Positions 1-14,235 are shown, numbered from the stretch's first letter. The stretch is DNA of 64,000 nt from Morinoia aosen (GCA_030386875.1 CM059564.1:70885436-70949435); one strand, 5' to 3'. The notes: a model not told the origin generated them from the sequence alone. Program-made: numbers and translations.

Positions 1-3000
1 ATGAGACAACTTGAACTATTGGAATTTTAATTTCTAAAGTAAAACCTGCTATGAGTCTGTTAGAAATACTCGCCAAAGTTCCGCAATGTGTTCACAAACC
101 ATAGGTGCATGACATGAGTGAATATCTGTGTATATTTTTTGCTTGAATTACAATATTGTCCCTGAGTGAAAATGTTCAATATACAGGAATGAAATACACG
201 ATAACATTCGGTCCTTGAAGTAATTTTCGGGAATGATGAATGACGAGAGTTGTTTGATGGACCAAGTTGATAGAATTTATGCCTCTGCCGTGCCATTAAT
301 TGTTCAAGGACTTGCTAACAGGAAGCAATTCATTAGGGTGATTGGTCTCCATACTCATTTCGGAGCAGGAGCGCACGCGACTGCGCAGCAGCGGCTAGCA
401 ATAGCTCAAAGAACAATGTACTGATGGGCGCATTTGCCACTGTACGACAATGAAAGCACTGCAATATGTGTCAATCAACCCGTTATTAATAGGCCCTATT
501 GATTTTAATTGCTTGGTGTAAGGTAGACCTTAATTTCCAGCAGAATCTTGAATGCTTGATTACTTTTCAGTCGAATTCATGAATTTGAATTATTGGTATA
601 ATTAGCTATACGAACTTCATTGTCCTTTTTACTATGGATGAGACATAAATAGCTAATTGTTGTTTTTTCAGTTTGATGTCACATCGCCTTTGCAAAAAAT
701 GAAAATAATAACACTTGCGATATAGATAATTAAATTCTATTTCATTTTTAGAAAAACGACATTCGCAGTGCACAAAAATGGATCGTACACCACAGAATTC
801 TCCGAATTAGGAATATGAACTTTCTGTTTCAACGTAAAGTAAGATCTGTCTTCTGGTACAAGAAAGATATACATTAAAGATATAGTAAATTTTTCAATAA
901 GCTCTATTTCAAGCACATTAGATTTCGTCGTTGCTATAAACTTTCTCATGTTGAAAGATAACCGACTTAATATTTATTGCAAACCATAACCAGATTTTCT
1001 TTACTTCACGCATGCTCATGTTTCAAGTTACCTCGAATACTCAAACATGGTGCGCTCAAGATGCTGGCGCTCCGAGTAACAAGTTCTACAAAATGTTGCC
1101 TCAGGTAAATTAAGTTCAGTCCTAGCGTCCTTCTTAATTGAACTCTGCTTGGAACACACGTATCCAAACCTATTTTACAATGTAATAGCTCACATTCAAG
1201 GGCACTATTCCATTTAGACATAGGGCAGAAAATGATAGAGAGAATGCAAAATAAACTCGAATTCGACGGCAATCTTTCGCCTAACTAAAGTACTATGTAC
1301 ATTATCCTAAACATAAGAGTACAATTATCCATGTTGCTCGACAGCTTTCAACCGGACTAAATATTTACAAAGAATTTTTAATAAACTGTGATGCAATCCT
1401 ACATGGTAAAAATATGGTCTGGAGTTATCGTTACTATATAGATGTTTGTGTCAATATATTGCCCATTTCTACTAGAGCAGCAGCTTTGGCAGCTAGGCAA
1501 TAAAGACGAGCATCACGAAGTTTGCGTCAAAGGCCGAATTTAAGTTACTGCGCAGAGTGACGTTTCCTACAGAATGTGTACTTAAAAACCGTTTTCTGCT
1601 CTCAATACGTTATGGCGCTTTATTATTATGAAGTTCAATTTGCCAAGCCTCGCAAACTAAATGCGAGGTTCTAAAGTCTCTCAAATTACACTGGAATTCT
1701 GACATCTGGAAAGGGCTGCAGGAAGTTGCTGATAGCCCGGCAACTTATAGTCTGGCTGGCTCACGCTTAACTTCTTGCAATTATTACTCTGACGATATTC
1801 TATCGTCGCTCAGCAACAATTTATGATTACATGTGTTGCAATTTTGAAACTTCAATTGTTATTAAACTAAATTATTAATGATTATTTCACATTTCTAATT
1901 TACCTGTAAAAAACAAGGGAATTCTACGACAGGTGTGAGCGTTTTGTAGTAGTTAATTCCATTCTAGCTAAAATAATCTTTTTCTTGCATCTGTAAAATT
2001 TCTAGTGACTCTATTTTTACTTTTGATTGCTAGGAAATACCACCACAAACTTAAACATATTGTAATTAGACCTTATAAAACTTTAGAAGGATGTTGGAAA
2101 AATCATACTATGTTTTTAAACATTCAACAACGAAAACCAAATTGACAGTCGAATTAAGGAGTAATGGGGTATTACTGTTACCCACATCGATGACTTAAAG
2201 TTCACCAACTTGCTACCTTAACCTGTGCAATGCTCAGGATTTCAAAACATGAAACAACTATGCTCTGAAATAGCGTGCAATGTTTGGTTACATTTTATTC
2301 AATTGCAATAGACGACAAAAGTGTTCACAATATACACGCCACCTAAAACAATGTCCATTAATGTTCACTAGAAGCTAAGCTTCATTCTGACTGCGTTCTG
2401 GAAAACTCACTTAAAGCATAGAAATTATTAAAGTGACATGAAAATTTATCTCGAAATAGCTCAAAATTTTTCTCGGTTTCCCTATCTAAGCAGCAAAATT
2501 GCTTTGTTGATGGTCTTTGGTAGGACAGAGCGCTACGTCCTGAACAGGAACGTGTTTAACTGAACAACTCTGATGTCTCAATTTTATGATTTGAAGAACT
2601 ATAGATCAGAGTTAGCTAGCGATAACATGTCATAATTGATTTCATATCTCTGTTGATGACGGTGGCTTTAAACATTTTTCTTCTAATATTGCTCTAGAAA
2701 ATCGAAAATTTTGCCAAAATTTCTTAATCAAACTAGTGTTGTGCTCTAATAAAATGCAGCTATGAAAAGATCCTGTCTCAAGCATTTGACATGAGTAGGC
2801 TGATCCTTGGAACAACCAGAAACTACTCTTCAAAATATGTGTCAACTTCAAAATTTTATTCTACTGCAAATTAAACAATCACAAAAATAACTTAGTATCA
2901 CATGTATAATCTATCTTCGAAATATCACAAAATTATTCAACAGTATTGTGCTCACAATTATGAAGTGATTCTGCAATGATCGTTGCATTTACATAAAACT

Positions 3001-4995
3001 GAATTTCAAAAGTTTTCCATACAGAGGGTTGAGGTTTCAGATCATAAAAATTACCTCTAAATGATAACTTTGTGACCGTTACTTTTTCTCCGATAATGAT
3101 CACTCGCCTAAATTACCTGAAGATGATTCAAAACACTCTGGAGCATTTAGCCTTGAAGCAAACGGACCTAAAGCGCTGCGTACTCGTACGTGAGAATGGA
3201 TCCGAAAATAACTCTGCTTAACACGCTTTAATTATTACATGCCTATGATAGGTACAATGCTTTACTGCCGTCTGTTGAAAAATTTGGTAAATTTTCAAGC
3301 TAAGAAATGCGGAATGAATATTATTATTTAATATCATTGTTCATCAAAGAGACGTAAGTTGGAACATTTAATTTCCCTAATACCAACAACATTGAAGAAC
3401 TGAAAAAATGCCATTTTATACAATTTTAAGGTGTTAAAATTTGTAATCCAAAAAAAAATTGGCCATAAAAATTATTTAGACTTGCAGGCTTGTGGACGAG
3501 GGGTCACTGCGCACCAGCAAAACTCTCACTGAGCAAAACTCTCAATTCTGAGTTTCGTAGAATAAGGGCTACTTCGTACATGCTGAGCAAATAGCTGTAC
3601 AAGCACCAGAGTGAAAGTTTAATTCTTTCATGAGTTTCAAAGATTTGTACTCGCAGTAAGAGTTGAGTATAATAAAGAATAAGGATTTCAGAGTGATGAT
3701 ATTTAACGTTGAATATAAGAAAAGGAAGCTAGGGATTGAAGACGAACAACACCCGTTTAGCTTGAAGGCAAGATAGTGTAACCAACTCTCATACTCTGGA
3801 AGAAACTCGAAGCCTTGCTGAAAACTAATGTAGATTTATCTCATAAAAAAATTAAATTTCATTCTCTATGATTGAAAAAATCCTAACGAAAGGTTATCTT
3901 GAATTGCTCAGAATTATTTCCAGACATAAATGAAAAGTTATCAAAATAATTACAGAAATTATACTAACAAAATGTTTTTATGAGCATATTTGGGGATGAT
4001 AGAGTTGAAGCGCTCCAACGCCCATGACAATATAGTACTCGGTTTGATTCTGAGTATGATTGCAATGACGTTACACCAAATTATTTACAAATTCAATGAC
4101 GGGGAAGATAACCTCGTTCGTAAAAGAACAATATGGGTTCTTTTACCCAGCAATCGTGTCAAAACATGTTGTTATCGTTGTCTTTAGAATAATTATTTAG
4201 CAATTCATTTTTGCGGTTATTGAATTTATCTCGAGAATATAAACATGAATTCAACATAAATATAAAAATACTTGGTACACTCGATCATGATTTGGTTGCA
4301 TGCGTTACGTTCTATTCATATAACGTGTTAGACTGGATATATCACTCTACGTCAGCCCTAAACAATCAAATGTTAAAGTGCGAGAGGTATTCAAATAATT
4401 TATGATTAACCTGTAAAGAGTAGACAAGCATTTACGTAAAAAAATCATCACTCATTAGCGATAAATCACTATTGGAAGAACGAAAGAAAAACAATCTTCC
4501 AATGTCTTCAGTAATTACTGAATTTAAACATGAAAAAGTAACAAATCATGTCGTACGTCAACCCACGTCAATATCTCAGGACTTTGATATTTTTCTGGAA
4601 CTGTACGTGCATCAATATCAATATGGTCGAGTGAAATGATCGGGTCACTAACTAATAGCATCATCTGCAGTCTATGATTGCCTCATTACCATAAGCGCGT
4701 CATGTCGCTAACACAACTAATCAGTTTTAACGTAAAATAAAAGGAAAACTTTTTTCTCGGGACCAATGATAGATCAAACTATATGTAAACGGTGACTGAT
4801 TGACCTAGATATTTACAACCATCACCCATCAGAGGAGAACAGGACAACGAATGTTATAATTTCATAGCACTTCTATCACATGAATGCATATTTAGTCACC
4901 AAAATATATAAAGAAATTATGACCTAGCCAAATTCCGTAAAAAGTTTAGAGCGAATCATAAAGTGCAAATTATAATTCCAGTAGCAATGACCGAC
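1..4995. other. No gene seen; probable first intron of the TMTC gene
   Basis: AT-rich sequence with only short open frames of no recognisable family. The TMTC exon at 4996-5264 ends in a splice donor pointing to lower coordinates, so on the minus strand this stretch should be the start of the following intron. I looked for the next TMTC segment, the second luminal-loop and membrane region, and found none. The intron would therefore exceed 4.9 kb and the next exon lies outside the window. This is an inference from gene orientation, not a transcript. Confidence 0.5.
4990..4995 (-). other. 5' splice donor of the TMTC exon
   Basis: On the minus strand the exon ends CAG and the next bases are GTCGGT. 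The homology to TMTC stops at exactly this point: the frame runs on into residues (SVIATGII...) with no family resemblance. Confidence 0.75.
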
Positions 4996-5264
4996 CTGAA
5001 GCTGAGGATGACGATAGGCCGATAGCTTTTATGAGAGAGCGGATGGTCGAGCCGTCTCCCCCAGAAGTCGTTAAGGAACACTTGAGTGAGGGGCGTCGCC
5101 CCCTGGACGTCCCTGTTCTGCACCACGACGCTCAGGTCGTCGTGCACATAATCGCCGAATATTCCGTTCAGATATACGGCCACCGAGAGCAGCAGCGCCG
5201 CGCACTGGATCTTCACGCACAAAACTTGCTTTTTGTCGCCGCCGTTACGAGGGTGAGCCATCAT
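4996..5264 (-). CDS. First coding exon of a TMTC-family protein O-mannosyltransferase (TMTC1-like)
   Basis: TMTC proteins are multi-pass ER membrane proteins with C-terminal TPR repeats; the family transfers O-linked mannose to cadherins and related substrates. The exon encodes 89 residues plus two bases. The start is the first of two adjacent ATGs (5264 and 5261); the same frame is open upstream to a stop near 5314. Residues about 14-34 form the first hydrophobic segment (core CAALLLSVAVYLNGIF). Family hallmarks follow in order: GDYVHDD (37-43, the acidic pair of the first luminal loop), FLNDFWG (63-69) and SHKSYRP (77-83). The GDYVHDD form is closest to TMTC1-type members, but the paralogue is uncertain. 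The exon ends TTCAG with intron GTCGGT, phase 2. It is GC-rich with G/C-ending codons, unlike the AT-rich surroundings. All remaining membrane segments and the TPR region are outside the window, so the CDS is partial. Confidence 0.88.
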
Positions 5265-7387
5265 CAACGAGATCCCGCACGCGCCAAAGTATGTCTTAGT
5301 TTGATCTTTAAATTATGATGTCGTATATTGTCTCATAGATAGCGTCATAGGGATGTGAATGTTTTTCACAGAAGATCCACTGGATGCAAAGCATCATATG
5401 GTTTGAAGCTCAAAATGAAGTGTTTCTCAGTTCAGTGCATTTTTCCAGTGAGTATTAGGCACACGATGAAAAATGACATAAATATAATATAATAAAATTC
5501 CTTCGTAAAATTGTTGTAGTTCATCTTCGAAAATAAAACATAACCACTGGCGACATGAGGAACGGTTGTGTGAGTAGCACGCCAAGAAACTGTTTTACTT
5601 TTGAACAAAAAATGAAACATGTACCTAGAAGTAACTGGGATAAAATTGACCAGTAAAAATCATCCCCCGGCACTTCTATAATTTCACTAATTTGAATTTC
5701 TACAAGCAGAGGTTTCAAAACATACTAACTTAGATAAGATGTTGGACAGTATTCTCTGAGTATTCTTTGTTAACTATTTAATAATGACATAAACTAGAAA
5801 TCCCTGCAGTCTGCGAATAATAATCAGGAGACTCTGCAAAAAAATATGATAATTCTGAGCCTCATCTCTTCTTTCTGGAGCAGTATTAAGTAATACAAAT
5901 AGGCCGGAATTTCGAAAGAAGTGCAGCGAACTCGTGCCATTTACATCTGCAGCACTCATGTCCGCTCCATAAATATCATAAAAAACATTAGAACTTCCTC
6001 GAGATATCACAAGATTTGGACGATCTCCAACAGAGGGCAGAGCTTATGTTGATAAGGGGCAAGTAAGAGAGGAAAAAAAGGCCCAGTACAATTTGAAATT
6101 TGGTCACGGCCACGTGAGAAAGCTGCTGAGAAATGACCGGGGTTCATATGGCATTAAAGCGGAGACTGTCGTCTTTTTTTCCTCTCTCATATTTTCTCTT
6201 TTTCTTACGTGTTCTGAAAGATTTTCTGCAATATTGAAAAAGAGGCTCTTCTATTTAAGAGCTACTGAGATATACTTCTACTCGTCGGTCGGCGTCCATA
6301 TAGCAAGCATAAAACCTATTGCGTATTTAATCATTTGTAGGCATAATATTTTTTCAACATTTATTTGAAACTCCTTAAATTGAATACAGAAAGCTCGATT
6401 ATTTTAGTTCTTTGTCAGAGTAGCCGTAAATTCTTTTATAAAATGTGTTCACACGTAACTTTTCTTACAAAACCATTTTAATTTTTTGGACACAACTTTA
6501 ATTTAGCTTTAACACTGAATTATGCGTATTACCGAGTCATATATAAAGCTTCCAGTCAGTCGAAGTGGCGAGAACAATTTGCTCATGTGAACTCACTCCT
6601 TCTATAACGTCATGAGAAAAATTATCAAGGAAAGAATAAATTCTGGATTAAACAGCAATACTTCATTGATTGTAATCATTCCTTGAAAAGTTTATTCGAC
6701 ATTAACTGTTTGCTTTACAGTGTATTCTGTGCCTCACAATTTGATCACAAATGTAATTTTTGTTGTATATTGCATCTTTCACAATAAACGTTTAGTTTTT
6801 ATCAAAGTTTTCTCAGACTTTTCGCCCGACATGTACCTTTTATTTCAATCTCATGGCCAGTTATATTTAAATTTTATTTTTCCCAGCTGTCCTTTTTTTG
6901 TTCTAGCACCATTCCCATTCACTCTTTCATCATTCTCTACATCTCTACTTGCTTTCTACGTTTACTGGGGCAGTCGAATACGCCGATTGCAACAAAACAC
7001 GTACAAAGTTATGTAACACAAAACACACTAAAATGACTCCTTTTGAGCACACAAAACATGCTTTATGCGTTTGGACCGAACGTTCTCATTGAGGAACAGC
7101 TTCCTCCTGGGTGCGAAAATATTGAAAAAGTTCCCATTGTATTGCAATAATATATATTCCCTGAAGATAATGGCTAAAGTTTTGATATCTGAGATAATAT
7201 CAAGTGTAATGTATATTACTATTATTTGTTAGACTTTCATTGTACATCAACGGTACTTCTGTTTTTACGCTCGCTACGAACTATCATTGAATCTCAATTT
7301 TTCAGAGCTTGTAACCAATTGTTTAAGGTTTCAATACTTATACTCATCATCACCACGCTTAAATCATGCAGTGAATTTCGCTCAAAT
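5265..7387. other. No gene seen; upstream side of the TMTC coding exon
   Basis: On the minus strand this is upstream of the TMTC start codon and could hold 5' UTR, promoter or an upstream intron. I see no convincing TATA box or CpG-rich promoter. A minus-strand frame at about 5774-6010 has a weak ankyrin-like phrase but is not supported as a gene. Confidence 0.4.
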
Positions 7388-7411
7388 TATATATATATAT
7401 ATATATATATT
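7388..7411. repeat. (TA)n microsatellite
   Basis: About twelve uninterrupted TA dinucleotides. Confidence 0.95.
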
Positions 7412-7824
7412 GTCACTAGTTTAAATTTGTACTTCGTACCTTCCCTAGAAAGTTTACTTGAGTAGTTGTCAATGCAGTCTCAAATCATCCTCTTCGTTAA
7501 AATCAATAACTCCCTCGATTTATTATCCTGCCTTGTTAGGCTCTTCATCTATCGAGAACGCACTGCAAGAAAGTAGAGTGTGATTTGTCCCACTTACGTG
7601 CTACGCTCACTTCACAGGTCTTCATTAGATCGTACAACAGCGAACATCGGATTATTTTACGCTTATATAGTGAAGACAGGTGCGACACACGCGCTGAAGA
7701 TTCAGTACAAATTTTTGTCAGAATTTCTGTTTTCGTTAGTGTTTCTTCTCGCCTTTTCCTCTACTTCTCTCCCTGAGTTCCTTTTACTTTAGTTCATTTA
7801 CTTCCTATAACTTCCTTCCCCCAG
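7412..7824. other. No gene seen; strongly pyrimidine-rich towards the 3' end
   Basis: Two overlapping short open frames here give low-complexity hydrophobic peptides caused by a T/C-rich run at about 7690-7824. The run ends in CTTCCTTCCCCCAG, a good 3' splice acceptor consensus on the plus strand. Confidence 0.4.
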
Positions 7825-7965
7825 CTGTCCACCCGGAGCATTCACGGCATGTTGCGTCCAGAAGTAACCGCTGCATCGACAGCCTCTCCTGACGCTTCTC
7901 AGAGTCTGCCTCGGACATCGCGCTCGATAGCGCTGACTCAGCACGGCGCTAAATTAGCTGTTTGA
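7825..7965 (+). other. Tentative coding exon after a strong splice acceptor
   Basis: After the pyrimidine tract and CAG ending at 7824 there is a GC-rich open frame of 46 codons ending at TGA 7963-7965. It contains the phrases STRSIHGMLRPEV and TSRSIALTQHGAK. No family is recognised and no polyadenylation signal is obvious nearby. The splice-like border and local GC rise are the only support, so this may be chance. Confidence 0.2.
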
Positions 7966-10900
7966 GCTGCAATGGTGCTGCTTTAACGAAGTGAACATCT
8001 CGTAGCAACACTTCTCCGATGTGATTTTCACCCTTTTAGAAATATATGAGCATCTAACAAGGAGATGAGAGAAAGAGAAAATATTCCTCCGATGGAAATT
8101 TGAGCTTGTAGAGAGGGAATATTTTACGGAACGAAAAGTATTTCATTGATCGAGAAAAGTGCACTTTAAACCCTTGCAAATATAAGCGAAGGTCGGAGGG
8201 ATTTATTTTTAAAAGTACATTGACAATTAGGACTTTTATTTAATTCGATGGTTGCCTTGTGAGAGCTTCCAAGTAATTTCCACCGAAATAATTGCCCACT
8301 TCTTTAAAGACACACATGCTAGAGACTTTCATCTGGATCTTACATTTGTTCCAATGTTAAACAACAAAAATATGGAGATATAGCTTAGGTATATGAATTA
8401 CAATTGATACTAATGGACAATCATTGAAGATCGTTAATGTGATCGTTAAAGATGAATGTGTCTTTAAGATCGTTAACAGATAAAAGACACATTGTACGAA
8501 AATGCACACAATCACATAATCACATCAATAAATGGTCATGGAGACGATTCATACCAACACCAAAAAACATCAAAGAAATATAGCACAAGTTTTCTGTCTG
8601 CTTTGTGGGTTCCCTTTCATAAAACACAGTTGATACACAATGTTAGCTGATACACGATTGGGATTGAATTTAACCCTTAACTAGAAGCTGGAATTATCAA
8701 TAATGGTGTGAAATAAACCTAGTCCTCCATTGCGTATTGATTATTTCGTTTTTAATTTGTGATGCAATGTAATTGTAATATATTTGAATGAATATTTTTA
8801 AACAAATACATTGTTGGAACAAAAATTGGTGAAACATTTCCAGAATGATTCAGGCGAGGTAATAAATTTTCTTGATATTCGAAACACTGCAAAATACATT
8901 AAAAAATAAGACAAACTGGAATGGAAAACATGGGACAGAAAGCAGAGCGTTATCTGGTGTGAAGAAAGGAGCGTTGGTCGTGAGAACTTTACCTTCACTT
9001 GACAAGCTCCCGCAATTTTGCGGCCACAATACCTAATAGCGGATCTGTCGATAGTTACACGGATGGACTCCGAAACAACTACACGTTATCAAAATGGGTA
9101 GAAAACGTATCTTAAAGTTTCGTAAGAAAATACTTCAAAAATAAGCCAATAAAAGCATCCATGTTTGGAATAAGTGGAAAATTTCCCTGAACGCAAATTC
9201 ATTGCTCTGCTGTAGGGAAGAAGGAACAATGTTGGCTGAAATAATACCATGTCCTACGACACTAATGATTAGAATATATATGATTAATCTTGTGAAAGTT
9301 CAGACAATTACAACAAAGCCATTGAAAATGGTGGCTGGACGTAGTGCGATGTGTGTGTGCGTAAAAAGTTCAGTATGAAACCTAGCGAACGGAAGTGAAA
9401 TCAGCGTCGTACACAATGTATTTTCAAATTAAAGGAGTTGTCTTTCATTAGTAGACACATTAATGAACCGGCAACAACACGTCATAGGTAATGATATAAT
9501 TCGCTGGGGGAAAATTTTATGTTAAATCTTGTTAGCCAGGAAATTTGAAAAATTTAAACATATTAAAAATGTGTCGTCTTAACAATTAAAAATAAATTAA
9601 GGGCAAAATGTATGATAATATTCTACCATGAATTGATCACGACCATGAAAAGTCTTCGCGAATTTACCAAATGTGTGTACATACATAACTTTGTTTACAG
9701 AACAAGCTCATCAGGATGTTCGCTAATGATGATCTTACATTTTTGGATGAAAATGGACATCTTTGAACGGGCTCGAGCGAATTTGGAAACAAGTTGCTAT
9801 ATCTCAATTGTTTTGATTTTGTTATTTTTAAAGCATAGTAGGTAGTTTCTCTGAAATTATTAATACAAAAAATTAAGTACATAAATGTACACATATGGGA
9901 GCAGTGTAAAACAACGAGATAATTTTCCGAAGCGGAAGAGGAATTTTACTCAACTACATTCTAACTTACAGGTATTCCGAAAATATTTTCATTTACTACA
10001 GAGTAAGGAGACGCACCGTAATTTGGGAACGTCCACTGCAAATTTTACAGTCCTCGAACATCACAATGATTCAGCGAACTGGAAGCAAGTGGTCATCCCA
10101 AAACTAATATCTATCATAAACTAACATGCATGAACATCAGAAACGAGCACTAGGAACATTACGAAATCATCCGCAGAACGAATGAAAACATTTTGTACAC
10201 GACAGTCGAAATTGTGTGCCCTACGTACCATAATTATTGTACGAGTATTTACTGAGTAAAACTTTATTGTCCTTCAGTTTAGAGTTTTAAAAATTGTGCT
10301 ATTAATTACCAAAATAAATACTGGCCGGCGAGTCCACAGAGTGTTAACTATAATATCAACTATTCGGTAATAAAACGTTGTACTTGGCAACAAACGTTGA
10401 ATTGAAATGGTAACAACATGTCTTTTTGTTTAGCTTTTGAGCATCTGGGCGCAATTTGTGTGAGCATATTTTTAAAACATCTAAGTGGGGGTTACCAATT
10501 TGTTCTAAAATAACAGGTCTGTCGTTGGAGAAAATTAGAATAGCACGCAAGAAAACATGATTTCAATTGTGAGCCTTGCTGCTGCTACTTGTTGAGTACA
10601 TATTGATAAAGTATACCTGAAGGTTGATGTAAAAATTTCATGCTAGAGTCAAGTCTGTACTATATTTCGTACTCTTATAATACTATTCATTTTTTGTGGA
10701 AGTGTGCAATTTCTCCCTACGGTGCACGCGTCGACGCAAATTAACCAGGGAGCTTACTCTGGACATTACTTGCTGGACAGACCTGTTATTCTTGCTCACA
10801 TGTTCGTATTCACTCTTTCCACATTGAAAAAATGGGTAATTTTTCATGGTTCAGTAGTTAATTTAGTTTTATATGAGAGTAAATTGCGTATTCAGAATGA

Positions 10901-13690
10901 ACATTGAAAATGTTTATCAACATGAGTCGGAGACATCACTGAACGAAATATTCAAGCATATTTGTACCACATTTTGGAATTGTTTACAGTGACTGAAATG
11001 CAAGTGCTCTAGGAAAATCGAATTAGAAAGAATGTGGGAAAATATGGGAGGTGTCAGTTGTAGGAGCCATGATTGGTGGCACTTGGCACGTCAGGAGAGC
11101 TTGGCATCAGCTGCGCCGCTTATTTCCCCACAGGCCCGCAGTCGCCGCCAGCTGAGTGGCGTGGAGGAAATTTTAATGTCTACTCCTGAGTATCTGGCTG
11201 CTGGATGTTATTGTGTGGATATAAAACTAAAACCGAATTTAAACTAAGGTAGTGGATGTTTTTTCACTAACGATGGAAATAAGCGTGTCTAGCGACTCAG
11301 TTGTTCATTCATTTTGTTTATTTTGAAAAAACTAGCGGCGTGAATTGACATAACTAACAAATTTGATAAGAAGTGTGGAAAGCTGGCTAGAATATGCTCA
11401 AGATTTTCTTAAATACTTAAAACGTAGTGACATTCGATTATGAATAAAATAATATCGTTGACAATTCTCAATAATTAATCCTTCTTTACATAGACTCCGG
11501 CTAGGAGGCTGGCGTTCAAGGCAAAAACTTCTTCATAAATAGGATATTGATGTCGAGTAGAATATCTTATTCTATCAGCGGCCTTCAACCTAAAGACGCA
11601 GCTCAAAATTTGTCTGAAATTACTGAGTTGTAAGGAAATACTCCAGTTAATTAATAACGATAACAATAGAGTAGATCAATTTGTTTTCTTTTGCATGGTA
11701 TAATACAAAAGTAATCCACACCAGATCAATGCTCCTCGTAATATTCAAACAATTTCTATGTAGCTGTAAATTGGAGCAGTAATCCAATGGTGCTGGAGGA
11801 AATGAAAGGCAATTATGAATTATTCATTCAGGAAATTCAAACAAACTCGGTCGTTTGTTCCGTAGATTTCCAGAGTGATTAAGATGCACTCAATGACAAC
11901 AACTAAAAATGCTGAAAATTTTAACTCATGCCAAAATTCGGAAACATTGTGGCTGAATGTGTAGAAATATATTCATTGGTATGGGAAACATAGACACGAT
12001 TTAATTGCTTAGAGTATCACCTATGAAAGAAATAAAAGAAAGAAAATAGTTTATCTCTAAATGCGTTGATAAGTGAAATGTATAGCATTTGTTTTTAAAA
12101 TGTCGCAACGTTAAGATCTTTAGCTGATATGCACACATGGGTATCGTAATACCCATGGCAATTATTGTCGAACAAATGATTAAAATAAAAGGCTGGAAAA
12201 ATGCATTCCTTTTGCTGTGTTACTGTTCGACGATGCATGTAAATACAAGAGATAAAAAGTATTATAACACTAGCGAAAAACATGAATTCCTTTTAATTGA
12301 TACTTGTTGTACTAGGACCACGAAAAACATCATTTTTCATGAAATATAAACGAAAAGTGAAAGTAAGTGGGCGGATCCTGAGAGTAGCACTTCTAATTCC
12401 TAAATAATTTGATAATTTCAGCGCAGTAGGGATTACCTCATGTGATATACGACTCGATGCTGCACGAAAATGATGAAAGCTTCGTAAAATGAGATATCGA
12501 AACTGAATGTAATTCTGTACATATGTGTCTTTTCTTTAATTCTTTTCTGTATTTCACCCGCATGTTCTAATTCAATGGGCATTCATCAATTGCAAAACAT
12601 TAGTTTAAAAATAAAGAGCATAATTTAGAGCTTCAATGACAATAACGTTTTTAAAAATTGCCTCATAACGCTGCCAGAAAACTGATAAAATGCAGTTGAG
12701 ATCTCGGAAATCTAAGACTCTGATAGTTCTAATGTGTTGTCCCTCAATCTATCAAAGTTTTCTTTAGCACGTTCGTAAATAAAGGGCGGAAGCTTTTGGG
12801 TCAGCACTACAGGAGCTAAATTTTCCCTAATAACTCTAGAAAAGTCCTTCCTAGGAGGACCATAATGCGGTGGGAACTGTAAGAGCTCGGGAAATACTAC
12901 CTTCTGTAGGACACCTCCATGCTCTCCGTAAGGCTGAATAGGTGAAAATACTTTTTGGGCTGAGAGAGGAAAGGGCTCGCGTAAAATAATTTTCAGGTAC
13001 AAAACGGTCGAACAAGAGATGACACTGAAATTTTACTAACGCAAGAAAACTGTTCAACTCAAGAACCTAAGTGCAATGCTTTTAAAGGCATAACATTGAG
13101 AATCAATTTTAAATTTCATTAAAAAAAGATGAACTCTGTATAAAATTTGATACATCAATTCACTGAGCGTTAAGGTAACAAATATCTTGATTGAAAAATA
13201 TTCTTATGTTAGCTTTTCAAATTAGTTTAACGAATATTTCTACGGAATAATATTTCAGAAAAAGATATTTTTTCTAGTCTTTATGCTCAACGCAACGGGC
13301 TATCATGAAATAAATATTAAAAGCAGCGAAAGTATCTCATTCGTTATTTTAACGAATTTCAACACTCACTAAGCCTGTGTGAGTGTTAATAGCACTAATC
13401 AAATTCACCGGTTCCCACATGGAGTTTAATACGAGGAAAAATATTCTCAGGAAATTTTATGACGCACGATTATCCATCGTCTTAACCTTTTATAGCTATT
13501 TCTGTGAACTACCTAGGAAAGGTTTTCGGCGTTCTTTCATCATTTCTTCCTCTTAAAATAGTGGGAGCAATAGTTGTGAAAAACTTGTAATGAAATACGA
13601 GTATATCTATTTCTAGCTGCAGCTTCCTGATATTGATACCTGATACCTGAAACGATATTGCAGGTTCACCTGAAGAACAAAAAGTTATTA
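7966..13690. other. No gene supported; one GC-rich island near 11.03-11.19 kb
   Basis: AT-rich DNA with short, unrecognised open frames. A GC-rich island at about 11030-11190 carries a splice-acceptor-like TTATTTCCCCACAG followed by GCCCGC. A minus-strand frame at 12712-13002 has coding-like composition (phrases such as YGPPRKDFSRVI and KLPPFIYERAKE) but I recognise no family and would not call it a gene. Confidence 0.4.
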
Positions 13691-13858
13691 TTAGGAGCAC
13701 CAGAATGTGCTGTCCTTTTTCTTAAACCAAACTCTAAAAGATAGATGAATAAGTTCAAACAGCTGTTTTCAAGACCAGATCAGAAGCCAGATATTCAGTT
13801 AAACTTCACATTTAATTGAATCTACTCCCGTTGACATTTTAAACACATCTATAGCCCA

Positions 13859-14230
13859 TGGAAGAGAAAAGTTCAAAGTGAATCATGTGCGTCATTGCAT
13901 GTTGTACGAATTCCACAGTGGTAGTAATCCTTCAACAGCAGTGAAAAACATAAATGCTGTCTATTCATAAGGTATGAGAGTAGAAAAACGTCGTAGATGG
14001 TTTGTGAAATTTAAAGAGAAATGAAGGTAATTTCTGTCTTACTGATGAGATTCGAAAGAGGAGACCCTGTCTTTTTGATGATAAACTTTTGAAACCTGCA
14101 GTGGAAGAAGATCCTCGACAAACTATCAGAACGTTGTCTCAAGGACTTGATGCACGCTGGTCTACCGTTCAGGAGCCACTGAAAATGATTGGAAAGATTT
14201 AACTCTCTCCAAACAACAAAGCAATGCGGG
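13859..14230 (+). pseudogene. Mariner transposase N-terminal fragment, left arm
   Basis: The frame beginning in the leader reads through HVRHCMLYEFHSGSNPSTAV, the first helix-turn-helix region of mariner transposases, then WFVKFKE, and after a frame change EGNFCLTDEIRKRRP and VEEDPRQTIRTLSQ, the second DNA-binding subdomain with its typical linker. Stops and a frameshift near 13967-14035 break it. The DDE catalytic domain is absent because the copy ends at the palindrome centre. In an intact element this domain would bind the terminal repeats. Confidence 0.75.
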
Positions 14231-14235
14231 GAACA

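Noticed and set aside
5774-6010. Ankyrin-like phrase GADMSAADVNGTSSLHFF on the minus strand
   Set aside because: Only one partial repeat-like phrase, no second repeat, and the rest of the frame does not fit.
12712-13057. Two overlapping minus-strand frames with coding-like composition
   Set aside because: No recognised family or motif and no splice or start evidence; noted in the region entry only.
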